Positions 16,343 through 25,334 of a DNA stretch of 64,000 nucleotides are shown piece by piece. The first letter of the stretch is position 1; each line of letters starts with the position of its first letter. This stretch comes from Nonomuraea fuscirosea (GTDB lineage: Bacteria > Actinomycetota > Actinomycetes > Streptosporangiales > Streptosporangiaceae). The notes beneath the pieces are model-generated. The model ran no database searches and was not told the origin of the DNA. It saw nothing but the letters and a program-made list of their open reading frames with translations. The stretch spans positions 124,001 to 188,000 of the forward strand of contig NZ_PVNG01000020.1 in the NCBI RefSeq assembly GCF_003001935.1. Direction: 5' to 3'. Made by a program: the position numbers and the translations under genes.

Positions 16343-17938
16343 ATGGCTCAAGCGAAGGCGGTCGACGCGCCGTCATCGCCCGGCCCGGCGAAGACGGGGA
16401 CCGGGGGCAACCCGTGGCTGGTGCTGCTGGCGGTCAGCCTGGGCGTCATCATGGTGATGCTCGACGGAACCGTGGTGGGCATCGCCAACCCGGTCATCCA
16501 GGTGGACCTGAAGGCCACGCTCTCCGATCTGCAGTGGGTGACCAGCGGTTACCTGCTGGCGCTGGCGGTCTTCCTGATCACCGCGGGCAAGCTCGGCGAC
16601 CTGTTCGGGCACAAGCGCGTGTTTCTCATCGGTGTGGGGGGCTTCGCCATCTCCTCGGTGGGCATCGGCTTGAGCGCCGACCTGGCCGAGATCATTCCAG
16701 GTGCGACGCCGGCCGGCGCCCTGATCGGCCTGCGCGTGCTGCAGGGCCTGTTCGGCGCCCTGCTCCAGCCCGCCGCCCTGGCGCTGCTGCGTGGAGCGTT
16801 CCCGGGCGAGAAGCTGAACCAGGCGATGGGGGCCTGGGGTGCGATCATCGGCCTGTCCAGCGCCGCCGGCCCGATCGTGGGCGGGCTGCTGGTCGAGAGC
16901 AGGGGCTGGGAGTCGGTCTTCTTCATCAACGCGCCCGTCGGCGTGATCGCGCTCGTCCTCGGCATCTTCCTGATCAAGGAGAACCGCTCGCAGACGCTGG
17001 CGCGCATCGACTGGCTCGGCGTGCTGCTGCTGTCCGGCGCGATGTTCTCACTGGTCTGGACGATCATCAAGGCTCCCGAGTGGGGCTGGGGCGACAGCAC
17101 GACCCTGACCTTCATCGGCGCCTTCGTGGTGCTCATGGCCGCGTTCATCTTCTGGCAGAGCCGGGCCAGGCAGCCGCTGGTGCCGCTGTCGCTGTTCGCC
17201 AACCCGTCCATCTCCATCGGCACCTTCCTGATGATGATGGTGGCCTTCGCCATGTTCGGCGCGATGTTCTTCCTGGGCTTCTTCTTCCAGGGGGTCCACG
17301 GGCTCAGCCCGCTGGACGCCGGCCTGCGCATGCTGCCGATGAGCGCCGGCATGATCGTCGCCTCGCCGCTGGCGGGCATGCTGCTCGGCAAGCTCGGGCC
17401 GAAGATCACGATGGCCGCGGGTCTGCTGATCACCGCGTTCTCGATGTTCCTCATGTCGCAGCTCAGCATCGACGCCTCGTTCATGGCCAGCGCCATCCCG
17501 TTCGTGCTGCTCGCCTTCGGCCTGTCGCCGGTCTTCGTGGGCGCCACGGAGATCATCGTGGGCAACGCGCCGGTGGAGCTGAGCGGGGTCGCGGGTGGCG
17601 TGCAGCAGTCGGCCATGCAGGTCGGCGGCGCGCTCGGCACCGCGATCCTGGGCGCGGTGATGGCCGGTGAGATCTCCAGCAGGCTGCCCGGCTACCTCGG
17701 CCCGGCGGCGCAGGCGATCCCGGCCGAGCAGATGACGGCCCTGGAGAAGATCGCCGCGTTCGGCCAGGCGCCTCCCGGGGTGCCGCAGCAGGTCGCCGAC
17801 GCGCTGCACAACTCGTTCATGGACGGCATGCACGTCGCCTTCCTGGTGAGCACCGGCATCGCGGTGCTGACGGCGCTGCTCACGCTGTTCGTCAAGGCCG
17901 GCCGGAAGACCGAGGGCGCTGCCGTCCACGTGGGCTGA
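16343..17938 (+). CDS. DHA2 family MFS multidrug transporter (EmrB/QacA type)
   Basis: 531 residues with 14 predicted membrane helices. Motif C-like LDGTVVGIANPVIQ is in helix 1, motif A GKLGDLFGHKR lies between helices 2 and 3, and GAIIGLSSAAGPIVGGLLV is in helix 5. It is a proton-driven exporter of hydrophobic or cationic drugs in the cytoplasmic membrane. The C-terminal region has a 50-residue loop (ISSRLPGYLGPAAQAIP...) before the last helix, common in this subfamily. Expression is probably controlled by the divergent TetR protein. Confidence 0.93.
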   Translation: MAQAKAVDAPSSPGPAKTGTGGNPWLVLLAVSLGVIMVMLDGTVVGIANPVIQVDLKATLSDLQWVTSGYLLALAVFLITAGKLGDLFGHKRVFLIGVGGFAISSVGIGLSADLAEIIPGATPAGALIGLRVLQGLFGALLQPAALALLRGAFPGEKLNQAMGAWGAIIGLSSAAGPIVGGLLVESRGWESVFFINAPVGVIALVLGIFLIKENRSQTLARIDWLGVLLLSGAMFSLVWTIIKAPEWGWGDSTTLTFIGAFVVLMAAFIFWQSRARQPLVPLSLFANPSISIGTFLMMMVAFAMFGAMFFLGFFFQGVHGLSPLDAGLRMLPMSAGMIVASPLAGMLLGKLGPKITMAAGLLITAFSMFLMSQLSIDASFMASAIPFVLLAFGLSPVFVGATEIIVGNAPVELSGVAGGVQQSAMQVGGALGTAILGAVMAGEISSRLPGYLGPAAQAIPAEQMTALEKIAAFGQAPPGVPQQVADALHNSFMDGMHVAFLVSTGIAVLTALLTLFVKAGRKTEGAAVHVG

Positions 17939-18037
17939 CCGGCGCCAGAGCCTGCGCGCTGACCGGCGGATCCGTGCTCTGACCAGCGCTCGGAGCCGTC
18001 GGCGGCGCTGTGCTCCGGCCTGTGTTCGATGTCGCGG

Positions 18038-18058
18038 CCCCCGCCCCCGTGGCGGGGG
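18038..18058 (+). terminator. Hairpin terminator after the MFS gene
   Basis: An 8-bp GC stem (18038-18045 with 18051-18058) with a 5-base loop, followed by a partly T-rich stretch, lies 100 bases after the MFS stop and before the DUF3039 promoter. Confidence 0.6.
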
Positions 18059-18089
18059 TCGTTCCGTGTTCCGGGGTCGCGGGCGGGCA

Positions 18090-18095
18090 TAAACT
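18090..18095 (+). promoter_or_regulatory. Probable -10 element of leaderless DUF3039 gene
   Basis: TAAACT lies 6 bases before GTG 18102; no ribosome site is seen. Confidence 0.45.
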
Positions 18096-18101
18096 CGTGG
18101 G

Positions 18102-18362
18102 GTGAGCACGAAGATCCTCCCAGAGCAGGAGACCACTCCGCGGACGTCGCACGGCGACGGCGATCACGAGCGGTTCGCCCACTACGCGGACAGGAACAAG
18201 ATCACCGAAAGCATGGTGACCGGCACGCCCATCCGCGCTCTGTGCGGCAAAATCTGGGTGCCCAGCCGCGATCCCAAGAAATATCCGGTCTGCCCGGAAT
18301 GCAAGGAGATCTACGAGGGCCTGCCGCCGGGTGGCGGCGAGGGCGGCGACGACAAGCAGTGA
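18102..18362 (+). CDS. DUF3039 domain-containing protein
   Basis: 86 residues with the DUF3039 core: ADRNKITESMVTGTPIRALCGKIWVPSRDPKKYPVCPECKEIYE. The cysteine in RALCGK and the CPEC pair form a likely zinc ribbon. The family is nearly universal in actinobacteria and of unknown function. GTG 18102 is probably leaderless. An 18-base hairpin after the stop (18398-18415) is its likely terminator. Confidence 0.9.
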   Translation: MSTKILPEQETTPRTSHGDGDHERFAHYADRNKITESMVTGTPIRALCGKIWVPSRDPKKYPVCPECKEIYEGLPPGGGEGGDDKQ

Positions 18363-18397
18363 GTGTTGCTGAGCGGTAATCCCCTTACGGAGAGTTA

Positions 18398-18415
18398 CGG
18401 TCTGTAGCCAGACCG
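18398..18415 (+). terminator. Hairpin terminator after the DUF3039 gene
   Basis: A perfect 7-bp stem CGGTCTG/CAGACCG with a TAGC loop, just before the metalloprotease gene. It could also sit in that gene's 5' leader. Confidence 0.5.
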
Positions 18416-18437
18416 GCTCAAATCGTAGGGGGTTCGC

Positions 18438-19367
18438 ATGGCCCGGCGCGCGACCGCTGTCGTCTCGGCATGCCTGCTCGTGGCCGGGGCCATCCGGCCG
18501 CCGTGGCCGGGCGCTCCTCTGACTGTCGCCGCTGGGACCGTTCCGGCGGCCGGATCCATGACGGCCGACGGGTGTGCCGAACGCGCGCCCGCGTCCCGCA
18601 CGCCCGGGCCGCGTTCGCCCAAGCCGGAGGACGTGGCCAAGGTTCTCGCCGAGCTCGGCGAGCGGCTCGCGGGGATCACGCCGCCGAGCCAGATCACCGT
18701 GCCCACGCGGGTGCACGTCCTCACCAAGGGGCCCGAACGGAAGGTGTCCGACGAGGCCGTCAGGGCCCAGATCGACACGCTCAACTCCGCGTACGCCGGC
18801 AAGTTCGGCGGCGTGGACACCGGCGTGCGCTTCCGCCTCGACATCATCTCCGTCGAGGAGAACGCCTCCTGGTTCGCCGACCCCATCGGCCACGAGAAGG
18901 CCATGAAGCAGGCGCTGCACGAGGGCGGGGCGGGCACGCTCAACCTCTACGTCGCCCAGCTCAGCGAGCTCATGCTGGGCTTCGCCAGCTACCCGTACTG
19001 GTACGCCGGCTCCCCCCGCCTCGACGGCGTCGTGATCGACTGGCGCAGCCTGCCCGGCGGCGCGATGGCCGACTACAACCGGGGCTTCACCGGCGTGCAC
19101 GAGATCGGCCACTGGCTCGGGCTCTTCCACACCTTCGAGAACGGCTGCAAGGAGCCGGGCGACGGCATCGACGACACGCCCCGCGAGGCCCGCCCGACCG
19201 AGGCGTGCCCGCTGGACAAGGACACCTGCACCGCCCACGAGGGCAAGGACCCGGCCCACAACTACATGGACTACGCCCACGACCGGTGCATGTGGGAGTT
19301 CACCCAGGGACAGGCGAACCGGATGCACGAGATGTGGGCCGCCTACCGGGACACCGCCGACGCCTAG
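18438..19367 (+). CDS. Secreted zinc metalloprotease, M43 (pappalysin/ulilysin) family
   Basis: 309 residues. An N-terminal signal-like segment (RRATAVVSACLLVAGA) is followed by a pro-region. The catalytic site HEIGHWLGLFH (residues 221-231) is the HExxHxxGxxH of M43, and the Met-turn lies in HNYMDYAHD near residue 277. Cysteines at ENGCKEP, TEACPLD, KDTCTAH and DRCMW fit the disulfides of this family. It cleaves extracellular proteins or peptides after secretion. ATG 18438 follows TAGGGGG. The next gene is an MFS transporter with its own promoter. Confidence 0.92.
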   Translation: MARRATAVVSACLLVAGAIRPPWPGAPLTVAAGTVPAAGSMTADGCAERAPASRTPGPRSPKPEDVAKVLAELGERLAGITPPSQITVPTRVHVLTKGPERKVSDEAVRAQIDTLNSAYAGKFGGVDTGVRFRLDIISVEENASWFADPIGHEKAMKQALHEGGAGTLNLYVAQLSELMLGFASYPYWYAGSPRLDGVVIDWRSLPGGAMADYNRGFTGVHEIGHWLGLFHTFENGCKEPGDGIDDTPREARPTEACPLDKDTCTAHEGKDPAHNYMDYAHDRCMWEFTQGQANRMHEMWAAYRDTADA

Positions 19368-19381
19368 TATTTCCGACAAAT

Positions 19382-19387
19382 TACGAT
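19382..19387 (+). promoter_or_regulatory. Probable -10 element of leaderless MFS gene
   Basis: TACGAT lies 6 bases before GTG 19394; no ribosome site is seen. Confidence 0.5.
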
Positions 19388-19393
19388 GTGCAG

Positions 19394-20797
19394 GTGACAG
19401 CACCAAAGGCACTCGACGCTCCCCACAGATCCACGGGTCTCTTCGGCCCCGAGTACCGCACGGCCAGCCTCGGCATCCTGCTGGTCGTCACGCTGATCGC
19501 GTTCGAGGGCATGTCGGTCGGGGTCGTCATGCCGGCCATCGCCGACGAACTGGACGCCCTCGACCTGTACGGGCTCAGCTTCTCCGCCTTCCTCATCGCC
19601 AGCCTGTTCATGAACGTGGTGGCCGGCCTGTGGTCGGACCGGCGCGGATATCCGGTGCCGTTCCTGGCCGGCGTGGTGCTGTTCGTCATCGGCATGGCCC
19701 TGGCCGGGGCGGCGACCACCGCCGGGATGTTCCTGGCCGCGCGGGCCGTGCAGGGACTCGGCGCCGGCGCCTCCATCGTCGCGCTGTACGTGATGATTGC
19801 CCGCGTGTACGCGGTGGACGTGCGGCCGAAGGCGTTCGCCTCCGTCTCCGCCGCCTGGGTGGTGCCCGCCATGGTGGGTCCGTCCGTGGCCGGGTTCGTC
19901 GGGCAGCACTGGGGCTGGCGTTACGTCTTCTACGGGATCATCCCGCTGGTCATCCCCGCCCTGGTGATGCTCGTACCGGCGCTGCGCAAGGGCTCGGCCG
20001 CCGAGGCCGCCGAGGCCGACGCGCCCCAGCCCGGCACCGGGCCCCGGTCCAGGCCGGTGGCGATGACCCTGGCCGCCACCTGCACCGCCGGCGGCGCCGG
20101 GCTGCTGCTGCACGGCGTGGACCGGCTGCACCGCGACCTGGTGCCGGGGAGCCTGGAGACGGCCGCCGGGCTGGCGCTGCTGCTCTGGGGCCTGTACCGG
20201 CTGCTGCCGCCCAGAGCACTGCGCTTCGCGCGGGGGCTGCCCACGACGATCGTCATGCGCGGGTTCTTCTCGGCCTCCTTCTTCGGCGTGAACGCCTTCA
20301 TCCCCCTCGCGCTGCAGGAGGTGAAGTCCTTCGACACCACGTCCGCCGGGGTCGCGCTCACGACCGGAGCCCTGGGCTGGTCGGCGGGGGCCTACATCCA
20401 GAGCAAGGGCTCCGGTCACGCGCACCTGCGGATCAGGCTGGGCGCCGCGGGCGTGGCCACGGGCATCGTGCTGTGCCTGCTCTCCGTGCTTCCCGGGGTC
20501 ACCGGATGGATCGCGGTGCCCGCCTGGATCGTGGCCGGCTTCGGCATGGGCTTCGGCCTGACCACGGTCAGCGTCACGGCGATGAAGCAGTCGCCGGTCC
20601 ACGAGCAGGGGGCCAACTCGGCCGCGCTGTCGGTGTCCGACCAGCTCGGCTCCGCGCTGTCGATCGGCATCGGCGGAGCGCTGGTGAACGTCATCGGGCA
20701 CTCCTCGTCCCAGATCGCCACCGGGTTCCTGGTCATCTCCTGCCTCATGGGGGTCATCGCGGTGACCGGCAGCGTGCTCGCCGGTCGCACCCGCTGA
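19394..20797 (+). CDS. MFS transporter, 12-14 helices
   Basis: 467 residues. Helices begin at SLGILLVVTLIAFEGMSVGVVMPAIADEL, motif A-like GLWSDRRGYP lies between helices 2 and 3, and VQGLGAGASIVALYVMIAR is in helix 4. An Arg/Pro-rich central loop divides the halves, and the second half is complete. Probably a drug or metabolite exporter; the substrate is unknown. GTG 19394 is supported by the -10 element 6 bases upstream. A longer frame beginning at 18470 runs through the protease gene in the wrong phase and is a shadow. Confidence 0.85.
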   Translation: MTAPKALDAPHRSTGLFGPEYRTASLGILLVVTLIAFEGMSVGVVMPAIADELDALDLYGLSFSAFLIASLFMNVVAGLWSDRRGYPVPFLAGVVLFVIGMALAGAATTAGMFLAARAVQGLGAGASIVALYVMIARVYAVDVRPKAFASVSAAWVVPAMVGPSVAGFVGQHWGWRYVFYGIIPLVIPALVMLVPALRKGSAAEAAEADAPQPGTGPRSRPVAMTLAATCTAGGAGLLLHGVDRLHRDLVPGSLETAAGLALLLWGLYRLLPPRALRFARGLPTTIVMRGFFSASFFGVNAFIPLALQEVKSFDTTSAGVALTTGALGWSAGAYIQSKGSGHAHLRIRLGAAGVATGIVLCLLSVLPGVTGWIAVPAWIVAGFGMGFGLTTVSVTAMKQSPVHEQGANSAALSVSDQLGSALSIGIGGALVNVIGHSSSQIATGFLVISCLMGVIAVTGSVLAGRTR

Positions 20798-20879
20798 ATT
20801 CCGCACCTCCCGTCACACCCGTCACTGTTCGCCTGAGCGTCGTCGCCAGGAGTGATAGGACAGCGGGCAAGGAGGTGCC

Positions 20880-22187
20880 ATGGAGGATGATCACCGTGTC
20901 TGGCCCCCTGAACCGGGGCCCGGGCATCGCCGTACACCTCCAGAGGACTCGGCGTCCGCGCGGGGCGACGCGGATCGGGACGAAGGGGTGCCGCGGGGGC
21001 GGGCGGGTCCCAGGCACGCTGCCGGGGCGGCGCCGTACGTACCGGAACAGCCTCGGACGCGGGACGAGGGCGGCCGGGGCCGCCCGCCCGACCCGCCCGA
21101 CCCGCCACCCGACCCGCCACCGGCCTTCGGCCGGCGCGAGCGGCCGTACCAGCAGCCCGCCCGGCGACCCGAACCCCCGGCGGACCCGGATTCGGGCCGG
21201 CAGCGGGACGCGCCCGCCGAGCGAGACTCTCGCTGGGGACGGGACGATCCCGCAGGTCGTGACGTCCGGTGGGGGCGGGACGATCTCGCCGAACCCGAGC
21301 CCCGATGGGGGCGGGACGACGCGAGCGGCCATGACCCTGGGTTGCAGCGGGACGACGCGAACGGTCATGATCCTGGCTGGGGGCGGGACGACGCGAACGG
21401 TCATGACCCTGGCTGGGGCCGGATGGACGCCGGGCCGGATCATGATGGCCGGTGGGGGAGGCGGGGGCATCCGCTGGATCTGGACCAGGGGGAGCCTGAG
21501 GAGCCCGCATGGGGCCCCAGGATCCGCGGAGCCGTCCCCAGAGAGCCCGACCGCGGGCGAGGAGAGGCATGGGAGGACCTGCCCCCCTCCGCCCGCCTGC
21601 ACGGCTCTCCCGCCGACCCCGGGCCGCGCAGGGGGAGCCCGGCGGGCGGGCGGATGTGGCGGCGCGTGGCGGTCGTGCTGGCCGCGTTGATCGCGGGAGC
21701 GGGCCTGGTGACGGGCGCGGCGGTGGCGGCGCTGCGGCTCACCGCGCCTCCGGAGCGGACGGGGCTGATGCGCGACGCGCAGGCCGGGGTGACGGCGACG
21801 TTGCCGCAGGGCTGGAGCACGGGCGCGGTGGCCCCAGTCACGGGGTTCACCTCGGTCGTACGCGACGGGCGGGGCGCGCTCGTGATGGCCAGGCCGGTGC
21901 CGGGCCCGGTGGGCGACGTCAGGAAGGCCACGGCGGAGGCGGCCGAGCTGTACTCCCGGCTGCTGCTCATGGGCGACCGGGTGAGCGTCGTCGACGACCG
22001 GCGGACGGCCGACGGTCACACCCGCGCCCTGCGCGCCGAGTACAAGGACGTGGTGAACCGGCCGGCGTTCCTCAGAGTGATGCTGGTCACTCGTACGGAC
22101 CGCTCCGTCCTGCTGGTCGGACTGCTGCAACCCGAGGACGAGAGCCGCAGACAGGCGTTGGACGAGGTCATGGCGAGCGTCCGATAA
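20880..22187 (+). CDS. Membrane-anchored protein with long disordered repeat-bearing N-terminus
   Basis: 435 residues. Residues 1-260 are disordered, rich in Pro, Arg, Asp and Gly, and contain WGRDD and RDDANGHDPGWG repeats. One membrane helix (about 262-285, VAVVLAALIAGAGLVTGAAVAAL) leads to a small extracytoplasmic domain (about 290-435). That domain reads TATLPQGWSTGAVAPVTGFTS and RADGHTRALRAEYKD-like sequence, reminiscent of LpqN/Mog1-type lipid or stress proteins, but I cannot assign it. ATG 20880 is preceded by AAGGAGG. Confidence 0.75.
   Translation: MEDDHRVWPPEPGPGHRRTPPEDSASARGDADRDEGVPRGRAGPRHAAGAAPYVPEQPRTRDEGGRGRPPDPPDPPPDPPPAFGRRERPYQQPARRPEPPADPDSGRQRDAPAERDSRWGRDDPAGRDVRWGRDDLAEPEPRWGRDDASGHDPGLQRDDANGHDPGWGRDDANGHDPGWGRMDAGPDHDGRWGRRGHPLDLDQGEPEEPAWGPRIRGAVPREPDRGRGEAWEDLPPSARLHGSPADPGPRRGSPAGGRMWRRVAVVLAALIAGAGLVTGAAVAALRLTAPPERTGLMRDAQAGVTATLPQGWSTGAVAPVTGFTSVVRDGRGALVMARPVPGPVGDVRKATAEAAELYSRLLLMGDRVSVVDDRRTADGHTRALRAEYKDVVNRPAFLRVMLVTRTDRSVLLVGLLQPEDESRRQALDEVMASVR
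21312..21419 (+). repeat. Three tandem 36-bp units inside the coding region
   Basis: Units 21312-21347, 21348-21383 and 21384-21419 each encode RDD(A)(S/N)GHDPG plus two residues. Units two and three are nearly identical at the DNA level, so the array is recent. Looser WGRDD copies precede it. Confidence 0.8.
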
Positions 22188-22311
22188 GCCGCATAGCACG
22201 TGAGGAAGACCTTGGCCAGAATCCCCGGCTCACGGCACGTCTTGTCGGTGGGCCCGATTACTCTTGGGTCACTGTGAGAAAGCGAAGCACACGAACCCCA
22301 GAGGTGATGCG

Positions 22312-24060
22312 GTGAGCACGTTCGCCGCGTCCCACCTTTCGCCTTCCTATCCCGACCGGGCCGCGTGGGGCACCGCCCCGAAGTTGCGCGCCTGGCAGCA
22401 GGAGGCGTTCGACCTCTACTCCCGGCGTGAGCCGCGTGACTTCCTCACCGTGGCGACGCCGGGCGCGGGCAAGACGACCTACGCCCTGCGCATCGCCAGC
22501 GAGCTGCTCGCCAACGGGGTGATCAAGGCGATCACGATCGTGACCCCCACCGAGCACCTCAAGCGCCAGTGGGCCGACGCCGCCGGGAAGGTCGGCATCG
22601 GCATCGACCCCGAGTTCAAGAACAGCCAGGGCGCGACCTCGCGCGACTACATCGGGGTGGCGGTCACCTACGCGCAGGTCGCCATGCACCCGGCCCTGCA
22701 CCGGGCGCGCACCGAAAACCGCAAGACGCTGGTCATCTTCGACGAGATCCACCACGCGGGCGACGCCAAGTCGTGGGGCGACGGGGTGCGCGAGGCGTTC
22801 GAGCCGGCCGCGCGCCGGCTCCAGCTGACCGGCACGCCGTTCCGGTCCGACGACAACCCGATCCCGTTCGTCGGCTACGAGGAGGACGCGGAGGGCTTCA
22901 AGCGCAGCATCGCCGACTACTCCTACGGCTACGGTCCCGCCCTCGACGACGGCGTCGTGCGTCCGGTCATCTTCCTGGCGTACTCGGGCGAGATGAAGTG
23001 GCGCACCCGCGCCGGCGACGAGATCGCCGCGACGCTGGGCACGCCGCTCACCAAGGACCAGCTCTCCCAGGCGTGGCGGGCCGCGCTCGACCCGAAGGGC
23101 GACTGGATCCGCCAGGTCATGCAGGCGGCCGACCGCCGCCTCACCGAGGTGCGCAGGGGAGTGCCCGACGCGGGGGGCCTGGTGATCGCCACCGACCACG
23201 AGACCGCCCGGGCCTACGCCCGCCACCTGCGCAACATCACCAGCGAGGGCGCCACGGTCGTCCTGTCCGACGACCCCGGCGCGTCCAAGAAGATCAAGCA
23301 GTTCGCGGCCTCGGAGGATCGCTGGCTGGTGGCCGTGCGCATGGTGTCGGAAGGCGTCGACATCCCCCGCCTGTGCGTCGGCGTCTACGCCACCTCCACC
23401 TCGACCCCGCTCTTCTTCGCCCAGGCCGTGGGCCGCTTCGTGCGTGCCCGCAAACGCGGCGAGACCGCCTCGGTCTTCCTGCCCTCGGTGCCCACCCTCA
23501 TGGGGCTGGCCAATGAGATGGAGGTCGAGCGCGACCACGTCCTCAACAAGCGACCGCCGGAGGACGGCCTCGACGACACCCTCCTCGAACAGGCCAACCG
23601 CCAGAAGGACAACCCCGACGTCCTCGGCGACGAGCTGCCGTTCGAGACCATGGAGACCACGGCCACCTTCGACCGCGTGCTCTTCGACGGCGGCGAGTTC
23701 GGCACCGGCGCTGAGGTCGGCTCGGCCGAGGAAGAGGACTTCATCGGCCTGCCCGGCCTGCTGGAGCCCGACCAGGTGGCGACCCTGCTCCGCAAACGGC
23801 AGTCGGACCAGCAGGCCGCCCGCCGCAAGCAGCCGGAGGAGCCCCGGGAGACGCTGGCCCCGCACGAGCAGATCGCCGAGCTGAGGCGCGAGCTCAACGG
23901 CCTGGTGGGCGCCTGGAACCATCGCACGGGCCAACCGCACGGGGTGATCCACTCGGAGCTGCGCCGCGCCTGCGGCGGCCCCCCGATCGCCCAGGCGACG
24001 GCGGAGCAGATCACGGAACGCATCGCCATGATCCGCCGCTGGGCCACCCAACGCCGCTAG
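22312..24060 (+). CDS. DEAD/DEAH-box helicase, superfamily 2 (XPB/RAD25-like)
   Basis: 582 residues from GTG 22312 (GAGGTGAT upstream). Motif I is ATPGAGKTTYALR, motif II is FDEIHHAGD (DEIH box), motif III is LTGTPFRSD, and motif VI is FAQAVGRFVRARKRGE, with motif V MVSEGVDIPRL. The C-terminal 150 residues hold two acidic/helical segments typical of the actinobacterial family. It is an ATP-dependent nucleic-acid translocase, probably in repair or recombination; the precise role is not established. It stands alone and ends in a strong terminator. Confidence 0.9.
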   Translation: MSTFAASHLSPSYPDRAAWGTAPKLRAWQQEAFDLYSRREPRDFLTVATPGAGKTTYALRIASELLANGVIKAITIVTPTEHLKRQWADAAGKVGIGIDPEFKNSQGATSRDYIGVAVTYAQVAMHPALHRARTENRKTLVIFDEIHHAGDAKSWGDGVREAFEPAARRLQLTGTPFRSDDNPIPFVGYEEDAEGFKRSIADYSYGYGPALDDGVVRPVIFLAYSGEMKWRTRAGDEIAATLGTPLTKDQLSQAWRAALDPKGDWIRQVMQAADRRLTEVRRGVPDAGGLVIATDHETARAYARHLRNITSEGATVVLSDDPGASKKIKQFAASEDRWLVAVRMVSEGVDIPRLCVGVYATSTSTPLFFAQAVGRFVRARKRGETASVFLPSVPTLMGLANEMEVERDHVLNKRPPEDGLDDTLLEQANRQKDNPDVLGDELPFETMETTATFDRVLFDGGEFGTGAEVGSAEEEDFIGLPGLLEPDQVATLLRKRQSDQQAARRKQPEEPRETLAPHEQIAELRRELNGLVGAWNHRTGQPHGVIHSELRRACGGPPIAQATAEQITERIAMIRRWATQRR

Positions 24061-24066
24061 CCCACA

Positions 24067-24104
24067 CCCCGGCGACGCCCAGGCCCGGCCTGGCGTCGCC
24101 GGGG
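24067..24104. terminator. Bidirectional hairpin terminator between helicase and XRE gene
   Basis: A long stem (arms starting CCCCGGCGACGCC and ending GGCGTCGCCGGGG), extended with one bulge through AGG/CCT, lies 6 bases after the helicase stop and 18 before the end of the convergent XRE gene. Confidence 0.85.
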
Positions 24105-24122
24105 CCGGGGTCCATCCACTCC

Positions 24123-25232
24123 TCAGTCTCCAGGAGGGGGCTGCGACCATTCGTGGAGCCGTACGTAGTCCCGAGTCCAGTCGGGGGTGACGACGGCCCG
24201 GCCGACGATCAGGACCCGGGTGAGGATGCTGTAAGAGGTGGCGTCGCCGAAGCGCTCGCGCAGGTAGGCCGCGTTCCTGTCGCGGAAGCGCTCGTCGGTC
24301 AGCGCTCGCACCACTCCGTACACGCCTCTGGCGTACATCCCGTTGCAGATGGTCAGGGTGCGTTCGACGTTGTCAGGATTGACTCCCCGGTAGAAGAACG
24401 CGACGTCCTCCAGCAGTCGAATGTCGGCGCCCGACCCGGTGTGGCGCGGGTGATGTCTGGCCGGCGTGTCGCCGCCTTCGTGGACCTCGAAGTACGGGCC
24501 GAGCTCGCCGTCCCGGTCGGGCACCTTTCGTACCGGAAGTTGGATCCGCTCCCGCAGGGACGTGGTGACCTCACTGTTGTCGATGCCGCCGAGGAGCACT
24601 AGATGCGCGGTGAAGTCGTCGGAGCGTAAGTCCTCGGGGGCGCGCAGCGTGACCAGGCTGCGCGGGTTCGCCGCTCTGAGGTGGCCGTGCAGCTCGAACA
24701 GCGAGTCGAGGTCGGAGTGCTTGTAAAGCTCGATGTAGTCGAGGCCGTCCGGCGAGGGGTACGGGATCGTGGTCCGCTGATCCTCGGGGAGCTGCGAGCA
24801 GATGATCGTGATGGGCTCCCCGTCGGGGAAGCGCCACGGGTTGTCGCGGTAGATGTCTCGGCCGGACGACGGCTCGGAGTCTTCGCCTGAGAGCTGGGCT
24901 CTGAGCGCCTCCCGGCGCAGCCGGGTCAGCTCCGCGAACAGCTCGCGCTGCTCGTCCAGCTCGTCCGGCGTCAGGTCGGTGAGCGGCAGCACGCGGGCGT
25001 GCCCGTTGACGATCGAGCGTCTGGTCGCGAAGAAGGTGGCGTACTTCTCCAGGCGATGCGGCGGCGGGATCTTGGCCGCGCGAGTGGACTCCCACGAGGA
25101 GATCAGCGCCAGGCTGACCTCGAACGCCTGGCGCAGCTGGGCCTGGGTGATCCGCAGGTCGGGCCATCGGCTGTTACGGAGCTCGCGCAGGCGGCGCGCC
25201 AGCGCGGTCTGTGCCCGATCATCGCCGCTCAT
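24123..25232 (-). CDS. XRE-type HTH protein with uncharacterised C-terminal domain (paralogue A)
   Basis: 369 residues. A Cro/CI-type helix-turn-helix spans about residues 10-70 (LRITQAQLRQAFEVSLALIS then SWEST). The remaining 290 residues form a domain I do not recognise: GEPITIICSQLP, LYKHSDLDSLFELHGHLR, AHLVLLGGIDNSEVT, FFYRGVNPDNVERTLTICNG, MYARGVYGVVRALTD. The GGxxNxxT stretch looks like a nucleotide or ligand loop; that is inference. Its sister at 27048-28157 has the same length and very similar sequence throughout. TGAACTTC lies 18 bases upstream of ATG 25232. It may be a ligand-sensing regulator or an effector controlled by its own HTH. Confidence 0.75.
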   Translation of the reverse strand: MSGDDRAQTALARRLRELRNSRWPDLRITQAQLRQAFEVSLALISSWESTRAAKIPPPHRLEKYATFFATRRSIVNGHARVLPLTDLTPDELDEQRELFAELTRLRREALRAQLSGEDSEPSSGRDIYRDNPWRFPDGEPITIICSQLPEDQRTTIPYPSPDGLDYIELYKHSDLDSLFELHGHLRAANPRSLVTLRAPEDLRSDDFTAHLVLLGGIDNSEVTTSLRERIQLPVRKVPDRDGELGPYFEVHEGGDTPARHHPRHTGSGADIRLLEDVAFFYRGVNPDNVERTLTICNGMYARGVYGVVRALTDERFRDRNAAYLRERFGDATSYSILTRVLIVGRAVVTPDWTRDYVRLHEWSQPPPGD

Positions 25233-25246
25233 GCCGTGCTCTCATT

Positions 25247-25261
25247 CAGTGAACTTCGGTG
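25247..25261. promoter_or_regulatory. Candidate operator of XRE paralogue A
   Basis: CAGTGAACTTCGGTG contains the TGAACTTC core found again three times upstream of paralogue B (exact or one mismatch). It sits 15 bases before the ATG, an ideal repressor position. Confidence 0.5.
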
Positions 25262-25334
25262 ATTTCCAGTTAATAGGAGGGGAGAGGGGTTTCCGGGCCG
25301 GCGGGCGAACCGCGGACGGCTCGCACGGCGGGCG

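Noticed and set aside
18470..19393. N-terminal extension of the second MFS transporter
   Set aside because: It reads through the metalloprotease gene in the wrong phase; the transporter starts at GTG 19394.
22312..25232. Helicase and XRE paralogue A as one defence operon
   Set aside because: They are convergent and separated by a strong bidirectional terminator, so they are independent units.
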